Positions 9,469-18,116 of a stretch of DNA of 60,423 nt are shown piece by piece. Source of the stretch: Christiangramia sp. (GTDB lineage: Bacteria; Bacteroidota; Bacteroidia; Flavobacteriales; Flavobacteriaceae); contig NZ_JAPYPC010000028.1 in assembly GCF_029937855.1 (NCBI RefSeq), positions 1 to 60,423 of the forward strand, given 5' to 3'. Within the stretch, counting starts at the first letter, position 1; each line of letters starts with the position of its first letter. Made by a program: the position numbers and the translations under genes. Under the pieces are notes generated by a model. The model ran no database searches. It saw only the letters and a program-made list of their open reading frames with translations, and was not told the DNA's origin.

Positions 9469-10158
9469 CTAGAAATTAGGACTAAGGTTATATTCATCAT
9501 AGAATTGATCCAGGATTTCAATGACTTCATCTTCGGTATCTACCACCTGAACCAGATCTATATCTGCTTCGCTTATATTCTTAAAGCTATCTAACAAAGT
9601 AGTTTTAATCCAGTCTACAAGGCCTCCCCAGAATTCTCTACCGACCAGAATTATTGGAAATTTGTCTATTTTATGTGTTTGGATAAGCGTTATCGCTTCA
9701 AAAAGTTCGTCCAGGGTTCCAAACCCTCCTGGCATTACCACAAAACCCTGAGAATATTTTACAAACATCACTTTTCTTACAAAGAAATAATCAAAATCAA
9801 GGCTTTTGTCATTGTCTATATAAGGATTATCGTGCTGCTCAAAAGGTAAATCGATATTTAGCCCCACAGAAGTACCTCCGGCAAGATGGGCGCCTTTATT
9901 TCCTGCTTCCATAATTCCAGGACCACCACCGGTGATCACTCCATAGCCATGATCAACGATTTTCTTGGCAACCCTTTCTGCCAGTTTATAGTATTTCATA
10001 TCTGGCTTGGTCCTGGCCGATCCAAAAATGGATACACAGGGGCCTATTTGGCTTAATTTTTCGTATCCGTTCACGAATTCGCCCATGATCTTAAAGATCG
10101 CCCACGAATCGTTGGTTTTTATTTCGTTCCAGGCCTTATTACTACTATGTGTCTTCAT
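9469..10158 (-). CDS. LOG-family protein (nucleotide 5'-monophosphate phosphoribohydrolase type)
   Basis: A 229-residue Rossmann-fold protein of the LOG/TIGR00730 family, often misnamed lysine decarboxylase. It has the GGGPGIMEAGNKGA segment (about residues 75-88) and the family hallmark PGGFGTLDELFEAI (about 142-155), which binds the phosphoribosyl group and holds the catalytic Arg/Glu environment. Related enzymes cut nucleoside 5'-monophosphates to free base plus ribose 5-phosphate. The ATG lies eight bases after the uvrA stop, so it is very likely co-transcribed with uvrA. Cytoplasmic; substrate base unknown. Confidence 0.88.
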   Translation of the reverse strand: MKTHSSNKAWNEIKTNDSWAIFKIMGEFVNGYEKLSQIGPCVSIFGSARTKPDMKYYKLAERVAKKIVDHGYGVITGGGPGIMEAGNKGAHLAGGTSVGLNIDLPFEQHDNPYIDNDKSLDFDYFFVRKVMFVKYSQGFVVMPGGFGTLDELFEAITLIQTHKIDKFPIILVGREFWGGLVDWIKTTLLDSFKNISEADIDLVQVVDTEDEVIEILDQFYDEYNLSPNF

Positions 10159-10166
10159 AATTTTGG

Positions 10167-12998
10167 TTAGTTTAATTCCTTTTTCAGGAATTGTGCTGTA
10201 TAGCTTTTTTTATTTTTAATAATTTCTTCCGGAGTTCCCGTGGCAACTACTTCACCGCCCCCTTTTCCGCCTTCATAGCCTATATCAATAATGTAGTCTG
10301 CCATTTTAATAACATCCATATTATGTTCAATAATCAACACAGTATTCCCTTTGTTGGTAAGCGTATTCAGCACATCCATTAGCACTCTGATATCTTCAAA
10401 ATGTAAACCTGTTGTAGGCTCGTCTAAGATATAGAAAGTATTTCCGGTATCCCTTTTTGAAAGTTCAGTGGCCAGTTTAATTCGCTGTGCCTCCCCACCA
10501 GATAGGGTAGTGGACTGCTGTCCTAAACTAATATATCCAAGGCCAACATCCTGAATGGTTTTTAATTTTCTATAAATCTTCGGAATATTTTCAAAGAAGG
10601 GTGTGGCTTCATCAATAGTCATTTCAAGAATATCGGCAATAGATTTGCCTTTGTACCTTATTTCAAGCGTTTCGCGATTGAAGCGTTTTCCCTGGCAGGT
10701 TTCACATTCCACATACACATCGGGTAGAAAATTCATTTCTATCACTCTAAGTCCGCCACCTCGGCAGGTTTCACATCTTCCACCTTTTACATTGAAGCTA
10801 AAGCGACCGGGCTTGTAACCACGTATTAATGCTTCCGGGGTTTTGGCAAAAAGACTTCGAATTTCTGAAAACACACCTGTATAAGTCGCCGGATTGGATC
10901 TTGGTGTGCGACCAATAGGACTTTGGTTGATATCGATCACTTTATCAATATGATCTAAACCTTTAATACTTTTATAGGGTTTGGGCTTTTTAACCCCATT
11001 AAAATAATGCGCATTCATAATGGGGTAGAGCGTCTCATTGATCAATGTGGATTTACCACTGCCGGAAACTCCGGTTACTGCGATCATTTTCCCCAGGGGA
11101 ATACTGATATTTACTTTTTTCAGGTTGTTTCCCGTAGCTCCTTTAAGTTCTATTTTCTTGCCATTTCCTTTTCGTCTTTTTTTAGGAACCGGGATTTCTC
11201 TTTTCCCACTTAAATAATCAGCTGTAAGTGTATCATGTTTCATCAGTTCTTCAGGAGGGCCTTCGCTAATGATCTCCCCACCATGTTTACCGGCCCTGGG
11301 GCCAATATCTATCACATGGTCTGCACGCTCAATCATATCCTTATCATGTTCTACCACGATTACGGTATTTCCAATATCCCGAAGCGATTCCAGAGAGTTT
11401 ATGAGTTTCTCATTATCCCGTTGATGCAGCCCAATACTTGGTTCATCCAGGATGTATAAAACTCCGACTAATTGTGAACCTATTTGTGTGGCCAGACGTA
11501 TTCTCTGAGCTTCGCCCCCTGAAAGGGATTTGGAACCGCGGTTAAGGTTAAGATAGGTTAAACCCACATCTAGTAAGAATTGGAGCCTTGTCCTTATTTC
11601 TTTTATGACTTCTTCGGCAATTTGAAGTTGCTTTTCGCTTAACTGTTTTTCAATTCCATCGAACCAATTATAAAGATCGGAAATGTCCAGGTGGGATAAT
11701 TCGGCTATATTCTTATTATGCACTCTAAAATAAAGAGCTTCTTTCTTCAATCTGGAACCTTCACATTCAGGACAAATAACTTTGTCCATATATTCTTTGG
11801 CCCATCTTCTTAAAGAAGTGGAATCATTATTACGATAAGTGGTTTCTATAAAGGTTGCGACACCTTCAAAATCTATTTTATAGTCCCTGGTGATTCCCAA
11901 TGCTTTGGATTCACGGGAAAATTTTTCTTTTCCACCATACAAGATCATTTCCAGAGCTTCTTCAGGAACCTTATTTATTGGATCATTTAAACTGAATTCA
12001 AACCTTTCAGAAATCAATTCCAGCTGAGAAAAGACCCAGTTTTTCTTTTGGGGGCCGTGAGGTGCCAAACCGCCGCCTTTTATAGATTTCGAAGGATCGG
12101 GGATAATTTTATTAGTGTTAACCGTATAAAGAGAGCCAATTCCGTTGCAATTAGGACAGGCTCCTTTGGGAGAGTTGAATGAAAAACTGTTTGGTTCTGG
12201 ATTAGGATAGCTTATTCCGGTAGTGGGGCACATAAGATTCCTGCTGAAATATCTAATATTGCCACTTTCCTGTTCCAGGATCATTAAAGTGTCATCGCCG
12301 TGATACATGGCTGTTTTGATGCTTTCTACAAGTCTTTTATCTGAATCTGGTTTATCTTCTATCTTTAATCTATCTATAACGATCTCGATATCGTGGGTTT
12401 TATAGCGATCTAGCTTCATTCCCTTTTCGATATCCACCACTTCCTCGTCTGTTCGAACTTTCAAAAAACCCTGTTTTGCGATCTGTTCGAATAATTCGCG
12501 ATAGTGTCCTTTTCGGCTTCTAATGACCGGCGCCAGGATACTCACCTTTTTTCCTTTAAAATTTTCCAGGATGAGTTCCTGGATCTGAGAATCGGTATAA
12601 CTCACCATCTTCTCACCTGTATTATAACTGTAGGCTTCTGCGCCCCTGGCAAAAAGAAGACGAAGAAAATCATATATTTCGGTAATGGTGCCTACGGTAC
12701 TACGCGGATTCTTTGAAGTAGTTTTCTGCTCTATAGCGATCACCGGTGAGAGGCCTTCAATTTTATCTACATCTGGCCTTTCCAGACTACCTAAAAATTG
12801 ACGAGCGTATGCTGAAAAGGTTTCAATATATCGTCGCTGGCCTTCAGCATAGATAGTATCAAAAGCAAGAGATGACTTCCCTGAGCCTGAGAGTCCTGTA
12901 ATGACCACCAGTTTTTCTCTTGGTATATTAACATCAATGTTTTTTAGATTGTGAACCCGTGCTCCGAGTACTTCGATTTTATCTTCAGTTTTTGCCAT
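10167..12998 (-). CDS. uvrA: UvrABC system protein A
   Basis: ATPase subunit of nucleotide excision repair that scans DNA for bulky lesions and loads UvrB. Two ABC modules are visible: Walker [14 protein letters not shown] near the N-terminus with signature [12 protein letters not shown] at mid-protein, and Walker [14 protein letters not shown] with signature [12 protein letters not shown] near the C-terminus. Zinc-binding Cys pairs appear as CPNCNG, CPECEG and CETCRG...CETCQG. Length is normal (about 940). A TTG at 13010 would add four residues (MKKF), but ATG 12998 is the better start since a TAnnTTTG box on this strand lies at 13023-13016. First gene of a uvrA-LOG operon. Confidence 0.96.
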   Translation of the reverse strand: MAKTEDKIEVLGARVHNLKNIDVNIPREKLVVITGLSGSGKSSLAFDTIYAEGQRRYIETFSAYARQFLGSLERPDVDKIEGLSPVIAIEQKTTSKNPRSTVGTITEIYDFLRLLFARGAEAYSYNTGEKMVSYTDSQIQELILENFKGKKVSILAPVIRSRKGHYRELFEQIAKQGFLKVRTDEEVVDIEKGMKLDRYKTHDIEIVIDRLKIEDKPDSDKRLVESIKTAMYHGDDTLMILEQESGNIRYFSRNLMCPTTGISYPNPEPNSFSFNSPKGACPNCNGIGSLYTVNTNKIIPDPSKSIKGGGLAPHGPQKKNWVFSQLELISERFEFSLNDPINKVPEEALEMILYGGKEKFSRESKALGITRDYKIDFEGVATFIETTYRNNDSTSLRRWAKEYMDKVICPECEGSRLKKEALYFRVHNKNIAELSHLDISDLYNWFDGIEKQLSEKQLQIAEEVIKEIRTRLQFLLDVGLTYLNLNRGSKSLSGGEAQRIRLATQIGSQLVGVLYILDEPSIGLHQRDNEKLINSLESLRDIGNTVIVVEHDKDMIERADHVIDIGPRAGKHGGEIISEGPPEELMKHDTLTADYLSGKREIPVPKKRRKGNGKKIELKGATGNNLKKVNISIPLGKMIAVTGVSGSGKSTLINETLYPIMNAHYFNGVKKPKPYKSIKGLDHIDKVIDINQSPIGRTPRSNPATYTGVFSEIRSLFAKTPEALIRGYKPGRFSFNVKGGRCETCRGGGLRVIEMNFLPDVYVECETCQGKRFNRETLEIRYKGKSIADILEMTIDEATPFFENIPKIYRKLKTIQDVGLGYISLGQQSTTLSGGEAQRIKLATELSKRDTGNTFYILDEPTTGLHFEDIRVLMDVLNTLTNKGNTVLIIEHNMDVIKMADYIIDIGYEGGKGGGEVVATGTPEEIIKNKKSYTAQFLKKELN

Positions 12999-13010
12999 AA
13001 ATTTTTTCAA

Positions 13011-13377
13011 GGTGGCAAAGTTACTTATTGTATTAATATTTAGAAAGCCATTGGCAATCTACTGATGTTAAGATAGCTGTAAATTTTAGCGCAATACGGC
13101 TATTAAAGTATGAAGACAGAAAAATCCTGTTACAAAACAAAAAGTTAAGGAATGATTTTAAAGCCTTAAAATGCATCTTTTAACTGGTAAGTAGGTAACT
13201 CTTTGTGAGGATAATATTACTGGTATTTTTACAAAAAATAGGTGGAATCCCCTATATTTGATTATCCAAAAAATATTCTTTCCCCAATCTTTTTTTGAAA
13301 TTAAGCACCATATGTGATGGCTGGAATACAATTCTTTGTATTCGTAAAATATTAAAAAAAATTAATGCAGATTGAAT
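13011..13377. promoter_or_regulatory. divergent intergenic region between uvrA and the LuxR-type gene
   Basis: 367 bases without a gene. On the minus strand a TAnnTTTG box (TAACTTTG, 13023-13016) fits uvrA. On the plus strand TATATTTG (13253-13260) is a candidate -7 box for the LuxR-type gene, leaving a leader of about 110 bases. Directly abutting it is the quasi-palindrome GGTGGAATCCCC (13241-13252), similar in composition to the GGGGG/CCCCC palindrome after the gene (14427-14446). This could be an autoregulatory operator. No convincing -33 element was found for either box. Confidence 0.35.
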
Positions 13378-14385
13378 ATGGAAAAAAGACAACTCTTAAT
13401 TGTAAGTAACAATCAAACCTTCGTAAATGAAATTACAAATAGGGTAAACGCAAATTTTGAAATTACCTCAGAAAAATCTATTCATGTAGCTTTTAATATC
13501 GCGCTAAACCTCCTGCCCGATATTATATTTTTTGACAAAACGTCCTATAACAAAGCTTCCGATTTTAGAAATCTAAAGAATTTTAAATCCACACACTTTC
13601 TAACTAAAAGTTTTCTCATTGTGTATGGCAGCAACGAGGATTTATTGGTTATGAAAAAGAGGTATAAATCTGTCATAGATGAATATCTCTTGGAACAAAT
13701 GAATCTGGAACAAATTACGTCCGTAATATTAAAGAGCTATAATCCAAAGAAGTTTAATTATTGGCATGAATGCTTTTTGGGATTATTTAATTTGATGGCG
13801 CAACCGGTAGTACTGCTTCAGCAGGATACTATTATTGCCATGAACGACGCATTTAAAAAAACGTTCAAATTGGATAAGACAGAAGGTTTAAAACTAACTG
13901 ACCTGGTAAATATTGAAAATAAAGCAAAAGTAAAAACCAGTCTTAGAAATTTTACGCGGGGAAAACATATGAAAGCGGTGACAACTACATCATTATTAGT
14001 TCATAATGATAAGTTAAGAAATGCAAAGATTAGCTTTTCCAAGCTAAGTCGGAATATAATGGATCAATTTATTATGTGTATAGATTTCTCAGGAGAAGAA
14101 TATCTTATTGATAAAAAGATTGGAAGCCATGCTACCCAGGTGGAAAAATGTTTTAAAGATAATAGTGAATTAACCGAATTTAGTTTTACTAAAAGGGAGA
14201 AGGAGATCATAAGTTTGCTATGTAAAGGGTATAAAACCAAAGAGATTTCTGAAGCTTTATTCATTTCACCTAAAACGATAGAAAAACATAGGTCTAATAT
14301 CATTAAAAGAACAAACTCAGAGACAATTCTGGAAAGCGTTATCTATGCAATTAATCATAATCTGGTCGATATTCCAATATCTTAA
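13378..14385 (+). CDS. LuxR/NarL-type transcriptional regulator with pseudo-receiver and PAS-like region
   Basis: A 335-residue regulator. Residues 1-120 look like a response-regulator receiver fold: the Asp at the phosphorylation position is kept (PDIIFFDK, Asp53), but the acidic pair after strand 1 is replaced by Asn11-Asn12. Residues about 130-235 (QPVVLLQQDTIIAMNDAFKK) look PAS-like. Residues about 270-330 are a LuxR-type HTH (FTKREKEIISLLCKGYKTKE ... SPKTIEKHRSNII). No kinase gene is adjacent. It sits directly before the structured leader and the lipoprotein array, which makes it the obvious candidate regulator of that island. A TTG at 13372 is possible, but ATG 13378 is preferred. Confidence 0.85.
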   Translation: MEKRQLLIVSNNQTFVNEITNRVNANFEITSEKSIHVAFNIALNLLPDIIFFDKTSYNKASDFRNLKNFKSTHFLTKSFLIVYGSNEDLLVMKKRYKSVIDEYLLEQMNLEQITSVILKSYNPKKFNYWHECFLGLFNLMAQPVVLLQQDTIIAMNDAFKKTFKLDKTEGLKLTDLVNIENKAKVKTSLRNFTRGKHMKAVTTTSLLVHNDKLRNAKISFSKLSRNIMDQFIMCIDFSGEEYLIDKKIGSHATQVEKCFKDNSELTEFSFTKREKEIISLLCKGYKTKEISEALFISPKTIEKHRSNIIKRTNSETILESVIYAINHNLVDIPIS

Positions 14386-14426
14386 AGAATACATAAAACA
14401 TTGTTAAATAGGAGCTTATTCTTCAT

Positions 14427-14446
14427 TATGGGGGATTTCCCCCATA
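14427..14446. promoter_or_regulatory. 20-base perfect palindrome (operator or hairpin)
   Basis: Arms TATGGGGG and CCCCCATA separated by ATTT. It lies 42 bases after the LuxR-type stop and about 20 bases before a near-consensus -7 box, and has no T-run after it. It therefore fits an operator overlapping the -33 region better than an intrinsic terminator. Confidence 0.5.
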
Positions 14447-14480
14447 CAATTTCATAAAACTCTTTTATATATTTACACCA

Positions 14481-14512
14481 TTCAATACAGAAACTCCCCC
14501 CTCTGTATTGAA
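14481..14512 (+). other. 11-base-pair hairpin with C-rich loop
   Basis: TTCAATACAGA (14481-14491) and TCTGTATTGAA (14502-14512) are exact complements with a ten-base loop ending in a run of C. The loop could pair with the upstream GGGGG, giving two competing structures. There is no T-run, so it is not a normal terminator. A 5'-end stabiliser or regulatory RNA element is possible. Confidence 0.45.
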
Positions 14513-14590
14513 CCTACACTTAGCCCCCAATTCTTTTATTTTTTGTTTTAGATACATTTTTTCTCCCTAAGGGAGTTAGTATATATTATT

Positions 14591-14643
14591 AACCATTCTA
14601 AATATTAATTTTTAACCAAAACTTTTACACTATGAAAACTTAG
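14591..14643 (+). promoter_or_regulatory. array leader copy 1, ending in a three-codon ORF (M-K-T-stop)
   Basis: AACCATTCTAAAT, then TTTAACCAAAACTTTTA, then ATG. This is the same layout as the 40-base leaders of the three lipoproteins downstream, but the ATG at 14632 is followed by AAA ACT TAG. Either a fourth gene was lost here or it is a minimal leader peptide. Confidence 0.5.
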
Positions 14644-14749
14644 CTACCTCCAACACTTTTACCTTCAAACAGGTATCCAAAAAATTTTAAAGCAAAAGAA
14701 ATTTTCCTCGTGGATTTAGTCATACCATGATCGGAACAGGAATTTTATT

Positions 14750-14787
14750 GACCATTCTAAATTTATATTAACTAAAACTTTTTAATT
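14750..14787 (+). promoter_or_regulatory. array leader copy 2
   Basis: GACCATTCTAAATTTATATT followed by AACTAAAACTTTTTAATT and the ATG at 14788. It shares the ACCATTCTAAAT and AACTAAAACTTTT blocks with copies 1 and 3. No Shine-Dalgarno is visible, as is usual in this phylum. Confidence 0.5.
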
Positions 14788-16305
14788 ATGAAAAAAATTA
14801 ATCATTATCTGGCATTTTGTGCAGTTTTTGCACTTCTTTTAACCGGATGTAGTAAAGAGGAGAACAGTGAGTTGCAGGATCCCGCAGCTTCACCAGAATC
14901 TGCGGTTCTCACATTTGGAGCTGTATTAAATGACCTAAACAATAGTAGAGCTACATCAAAAGCTCACTTTGGGCAAGTTCCCGACTGTTCAGATGCGGAA
15001 CCCGCTTTGGCAGTAATCGAATTTTCTTACGGGGATGTTTCCAAAACGGTAGAGGTGGATATCTTATCTGACGAAAATGGCTATTTCACAGATTATTCTG
15101 AAGAATTACGTATACCTGTTCCCAGTAATAGTACTACTACCGTTACTTTAACAGGTTTTAGAGTCTATGATGGTGACACCTCAGGTGGTTCAGACGATGA
15201 TCCATATTTCAGTGATGAATATGGTAATCTTATTTGGATTGCTCCAGTAGAATCAGAAGAAGGCCAGTTTGATGGATATGTAGATAATCCACTGGATTAT
15301 GAATTTGAAGTTAGCCCTGGAACCAAACCTTACATCGATATAGAGGTGTTATGTTTTGATCGTCGTATGGTTAATGAATATGGATATGTTTTCTTTGATA
15401 TTGAAGAAAAAGAGCTTATCCAATTCTGTGTTTTCGGAAATTTCTGTCCACCTTCAGGTAGACACTATGTCGCTTCATATAGCTTAAACGTATGGACGGT
15501 AGATAATGACGGCAATAACGAAGTGCAAATTTATACAGATCTTACTAGAGAAGCTACTTTAGTGAATGGAGAGTATCAGGCAGATCCACTTTGTATAGTT
15601 CTTCCAGATGATCCAAACGAAACTGATGAATATCGTATAGAGATTACCATACTTGATGGCGATAACTATGATGCTACTGAAGAAGTGATCAGAACTGCGA
15701 TCCTTACCGATGAAGAGGTGAGAACTTTCTTTGATGGCGATGATAATCTTGAATATTTCCACTTCTTTGAAGGATGTGATCAGAACGATAACCCACCTAT
15801 TTTTGATGATCCTCGGGATAATAAAATGACATATAAAACTTGTCTTAAGGGGATAAATAATTCGGGAGCTGTGGCATTAGCAGCAGCAAGTCTTGAAGGT
15901 TCTACATTAGAGGTAAGTATTCTAGCGATGAATATGGCTACCGGAATGCAACACGCACAACATATTCATGGATTTACTGCAGAAGAACCTAGGATGCTTG
16001 CAGGTGGCGGTACAACCACCGATGCAATCTGTCCTCCAGAATCAGCCTCCGGAGATGATAATATTATCTCTGTTGCTGAAGGTGCTCCTTTCTATGGGGG
16101 AATTCAGCTGCCTTTAAGGATGATGGATGGAGATTTTCCTACACCTAATGGTTCTGGTACTTATTTATATAATAGAGTATTTACATTGGATGAGAGCCAA
16201 AAATCTGCACTAACAGCACTAGACGAAAAAGTAATAGTATTACATGGTGTGCCTGGTGATGCAATGAGACCTGTAGCTTGTGGTGAATTAATGAAAGTAG
16301 AATAA
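14788..16305 (+). CDS. surface lipoprotein, array member 1, with CHRD-like C-terminus
   Basis: A 505-residue lipoprotein: signal with lipobox LLTGC (Cys21) followed by S-K-E-E, a pattern like the export signal that sends lipoproteins to the cell surface in Bacteroidetes. Residues about 40-230 form the module shared with the next two genes, with GAVLNDL, DILSDENGYFTDYSEEL, GTKPYIDIEVLCFDRRMVNE and GRHYVASYSL. The C-terminal 150 residues differ: they contain MQHAQHIHGF and end in a region resembling a CHRD (SOD-like) domain, with HIHG, IQLP and VVLHG-like strands. Function unknown. It probably displays a ligand-binding or redox-related domain on a common stalk. It ends in the terminator at 16314-16350. 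Confidence 0.75.
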   Translation: MKKINHYLAFCAVFALLLTGCSKEENSELQDPAASPESAVLTFGAVLNDLNNSRATSKAHFGQVPDCSDAEPALAVIEFSYGDVSKTVEVDILSDENGYFTDYSEELRIPVPSNSTTTVTLTGFRVYDGDTSGGSDDDPYFSDEYGNLIWIAPVESEEGQFDGYVDNPLDYEFEVSPGTKPYIDIEVLCFDRRMVNEYGYVFFDIEEKELIQFCVFGNFCPPSGRHYVASYSLNVWTVDNDGNNEVQIYTDLTREATLVNGEYQADPLCIVLPDDPNETDEYRIEITILDGDNYDATEEVIRTAILTDEEVRTFFDGDDNLEYFHFFEGCDQNDNPPIFDDPRDNKMTYKTCLKGINNSGAVALAAASLEGSTLEVSILAMNMATGMQHAQHIHGFTAEEPRMLAGGGTTTDAICPPESASGDDNIISVAEGAPFYGGIQLPLRMMDGDFPTPNGSGTYLYNRVFTLDESQKSALTALDEKVIVLHGVPGDAMRPVACGELMKVE

Positions 16306-16313
16306 ATTTGAAT

Positions 16314-16350
16314 AAACTGCTTAATATCTTTTTTAAGCAGTTTATTTTTT
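16314..16350 (+). terminator. intrinsic terminator after lipoprotein 1
   Basis: AAACTGCTTAA (16314-16324) and TTAAGCAGTTT (16333-16343) form an 11-base stem with an eight-base loop, followed by ATTTTTT. It lies nine bases after the stop. Confidence 0.85.
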
Positions 16351-16354
16351 ATAC

Positions 16355-16392
16355 AACCATTCTAAATAAATATTTAACTAAAACTTTTAATT
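16355..16392 (+). promoter_or_regulatory. array leader copy 3
   Basis: AACCATTCTAAATAAATATT followed by TAACTAAAACTTTTAATT and the ATG at 16393, nearly identical to copy 2. It begins only five bases after the preceding terminator, so any promoter for gene 2 must lie within or before that terminator, or transcription must read through. Confidence 0.5.
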
Positions 16393-18042
16393 ATGAAAAA
16401 ATTTAAAATTTGCATGGGAATGCTAGCAATATTTGCATTGCTGTTTACCTCATGTAGTAAGGAAGAAACAAATATTCCTAAGGAACCGGGCGAAGAAACT
16501 GCAGTCCTCTCTTTTGGGGCTGTTTTAAATGATCTGGCAAACAGGTCAATGACAAAAGGTCACTTTGACCAAATACCAACTTGTTCTAGTGAAGACCCAG
16601 CGGTGGCTAGAATACAATTTAGCTATGGAGGAAATACTTATAATGTGGATGTAGATATCCTTGAAGATGAACAGGGCTATTTTACAGATTATGCAGAAGA
16701 ACTGAAAATACCAGTTACAGGAGCATCTACTACTGTTACCCTTGAAGAGTTTATGGTTTATAACGGAGATCCTGATGATGAGAATACAAGTCTTATCTGG
16801 ATCGCACCTATTGCCTCTGAGGAAAACCCAAACCAGTTTGATGGTTACGTGGATAATCCTCTTCCTTTTGATATAATAGTTCAGGCAGGTACAAAACCAT
16901 ATATAGATGTGGAAGTGCTATGCTTTGACAGAAGAAATGTAAATGAATATGGATATCCTTTCTTTGATATTATTCCAGGTCAGTTAGTGCCACTATGTTT
17001 CTTTGCTAACTATTGTCCAACCCCAGATGGAAGACACTTCGTGGGTAATTATTCTGTAGCACTTTATTACTTAGATGGTGAAGATAGAGTGACTTTATAC
17101 AGTGATTCAACTCCAGATTTAGATAATGATAATAATTCCGCAGACCCAGTTTGTCTGGTAGTTCCAGAATCTCCTTTCGATAATCCAGATGAAGATTATT
17201 TATTCTATGTTATAACCCCAGAAGACTGGATGGGAACATATGGAGATATTGATAATACTCCTTTACCAGAAGTTGGTTTAAGCTGGAGCGACGTAGAGGA
17301 TCTTCTGAACGATGACGGAGAAACTAACGAATATATCCACTTATTTATAGGGTGCGATGGAAACCCAGGCGGAGGTGATGATTGTACTACCAATGGTGGT
17401 GATGTAGATGAAGATGGAATCTGTGATAATGAGGATGGTTGTATTAACGGTGTAGGTCCAGATTGTCCTGGTGGTGGAGATGATTGTACTACCAGCGGTG
17501 GTGATGCTGATGGAGATGGTATCTGTGACAATACTGATGACTGTATCAATGGAGTTGGTGACGGATGTGATAATGGTAATGGAGATGATTGTGATGAAAC
17601 TGCCTATGTTGGTAGTGCCAGTGATGCAAATGCCATCCAATTTAATGAGTTAACTGATGGTCCTAATCGATGGGGATTCATTTATGACTTTAGGGCAACT
17701 GCTGATGTAACTACAAAAACTCTGGATATTTATGCAGGGGCAAGTACTCAGTACAATCTAAATGACAATACGGATATTGGGGATGTAACTATTACTTTTA
17801 ACCGACTAACAGATGAGGTAGTGGTTACCTTTGATTTCGAAAATCCAAATAATGATTTCGATACTCTTCACGTCAATATTTCAGAAGATGTTCCATCCAG
17901 GCAAACATTACAAGCACCTGGACAGTACAACATGAATCGTGATGTAGAGGTTAATGATGGAGATTCTTTCACATTTACCTGGACTGGAGACGATAGTTTC
18001 TTTATTGTAATTCACGGTGAAGGTGTATGTATGGATATGTAG
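16393..18042 (+). CDS. surface lipoprotein, array member 2, with Cys/Asp-rich calcium-type repeats
   Basis: A 549-residue lipoprotein: lipobox LFTSC (Cys21) followed by S-K-E-E. The shared module covers about 38-220 (GAVLNDLANRSMTKGHF, DILEDEQGYFTDYAEEL, GTKPYIDVEVLCFDRRNVNE). A connecting region (PEDWMGTYGDIDNTPLP) is shared with member 3 but not member 1. Then come two 34-residue tandem repeats (about 329-397) with DxDxDGxC spacing and paired Cys, resembling thrombospondin type-3 calcium repeats. A unique C-terminal beta-rich domain follows (about 400-549). The repeats suggest a calcium-stiffened linker that presents the last domain. Function unknown. Terminator at 18050-18080. Confidence 0.75.
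   Translation: MKKFKICMGMLAIFALLFTSCSKEETNIPKEPGEETAVLSFGAVLNDLANRSMTKGHFDQIPTCSSEDPAVARIQFSYGGNTYNVDVDILEDEQGYFTDYAEELKIPVTGASTTVTLEEFMVYNGDPDDENTSLIWIAPIASEENPNQFDGYVDNPLPFDIIVQAGTKPYIDVEVLCFDRRNVNEYGYPFFDIIPGQLVPLCFFANYCPTPDGRHFVGNYSVALYYLDGEDRVTLYSDSTPDLDNDNNSADPVCLVVPESPFDNPDEDYLFYVITPEDWMGTYGDIDNTPLPEVGLSWSDVEDLLNDDGETNEYIHLFIGCDGNPGGGDDCTTNGGDVDEDGICDNEDGCINGVGPDCPGGGDDCTTSGGDADGDGICDNTDDCINGVGDGCDNGNGDDCDETAYVGSASDANAIQFNELTDGPNRWGFIYDFRATADVTTKTLDIYAGASTQYNLNDNTDIGDVTITFNRLTDEVVVTFDFENPNNDFDTLHVNISEDVPSRQTLQAPGQYNMNRDVEVNDGDSFTFTWTGDDSFFIVIHGEGVCMDM
17377..17580 (+). repeat. 102-base tandem repeat inside lipoprotein 2
   Basis: Two in-frame copies starting at 17377 and 17479, both beginning GATGATTGTACTACCA. 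They encode D-D-C-T-T-x-G-G-D-x-D-x-D-G-I-C-D-N. This is a site of possible repeat expansion or contraction. Confidence 0.75.
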
Positions 18043-18049
18043 CAAGTGA

Positions 18050-18080
18050 AAACCGGTCAATTGAAATATTGACCGGTTTT
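18050..18080 (+). terminator. intrinsic terminator after lipoprotein 2
   Basis: AAACCGGTCAAT (18050-18061) pairs with ATTGACCGGTTT (18068-18079) in a 12-base perfect stem with a six-base loop. The T-run is short (TTTT), so termination may be incomplete. Confidence 0.75.
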
Positions 18081-18083
18081 ATC

Positions 18084-18116
18084 AACCATTTTAAATATTA
18101 ACCAAAAATAAACATT
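18084..18116 (+). promoter_or_regulatory. array leader copy 4
   Basis: AACCATTTTAAATATTAACC followed by AAAAATAAACATT and the ATG at 18117. It is the most diverged and shortest of the four copies, and begins four bases after the preceding hairpin. Confidence 0.45.

Larger units (their letters stand above)
14386..14787 (+). promoter_or_regulatory. structured 400-base leader before the lipoprotein array
   Basis: A gene-free stretch dense in inverted repeats. In order: a 20-base palindrome with arms TATGGGGG and CCCCCATA (14427-14446), a near-consensus -7 box TATATTTA (14468-14475), an 11-base hairpin TTCAATACAGA/TCTGTATTGAA (14481-14491 and 14502-14512) with a C6 run at its loop edge, a further CCCCC run (14524-14528), a short hairpin CTCCC-TAA-GGGAG (14563-14575), a first copy of the array's leader motif ending in a three-codon ORF (14591-14643), and a second copy just before the first lipoprotein. 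If the -7 box is real, the transcript would begin at the 11-base hairpin. Confidence 0.45.

Noticed and set aside
13372-13377. TTG start for the LuxR-type regulator
   Set aside because: It adds only two residues before an ATG that gives a normal M-E-K-R start, so ATG 13378 was used.
14481-14512. Invertible promoter flanked by inverted repeats
   Set aside because: The 11-base arms are only 10 bases apart, so there is no promoter to invert, and no recombinase gene is nearby. A hairpin is the simpler reading.
17205-17640. Antisense open frames of about 100 residues within lipoprotein 2
   Set aside because: They are low-complexity mirror images of the Asp/Gly/Cys repeats on the coding strand, with no start context or composition of a real protein. 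The same holds for 19028-19315.
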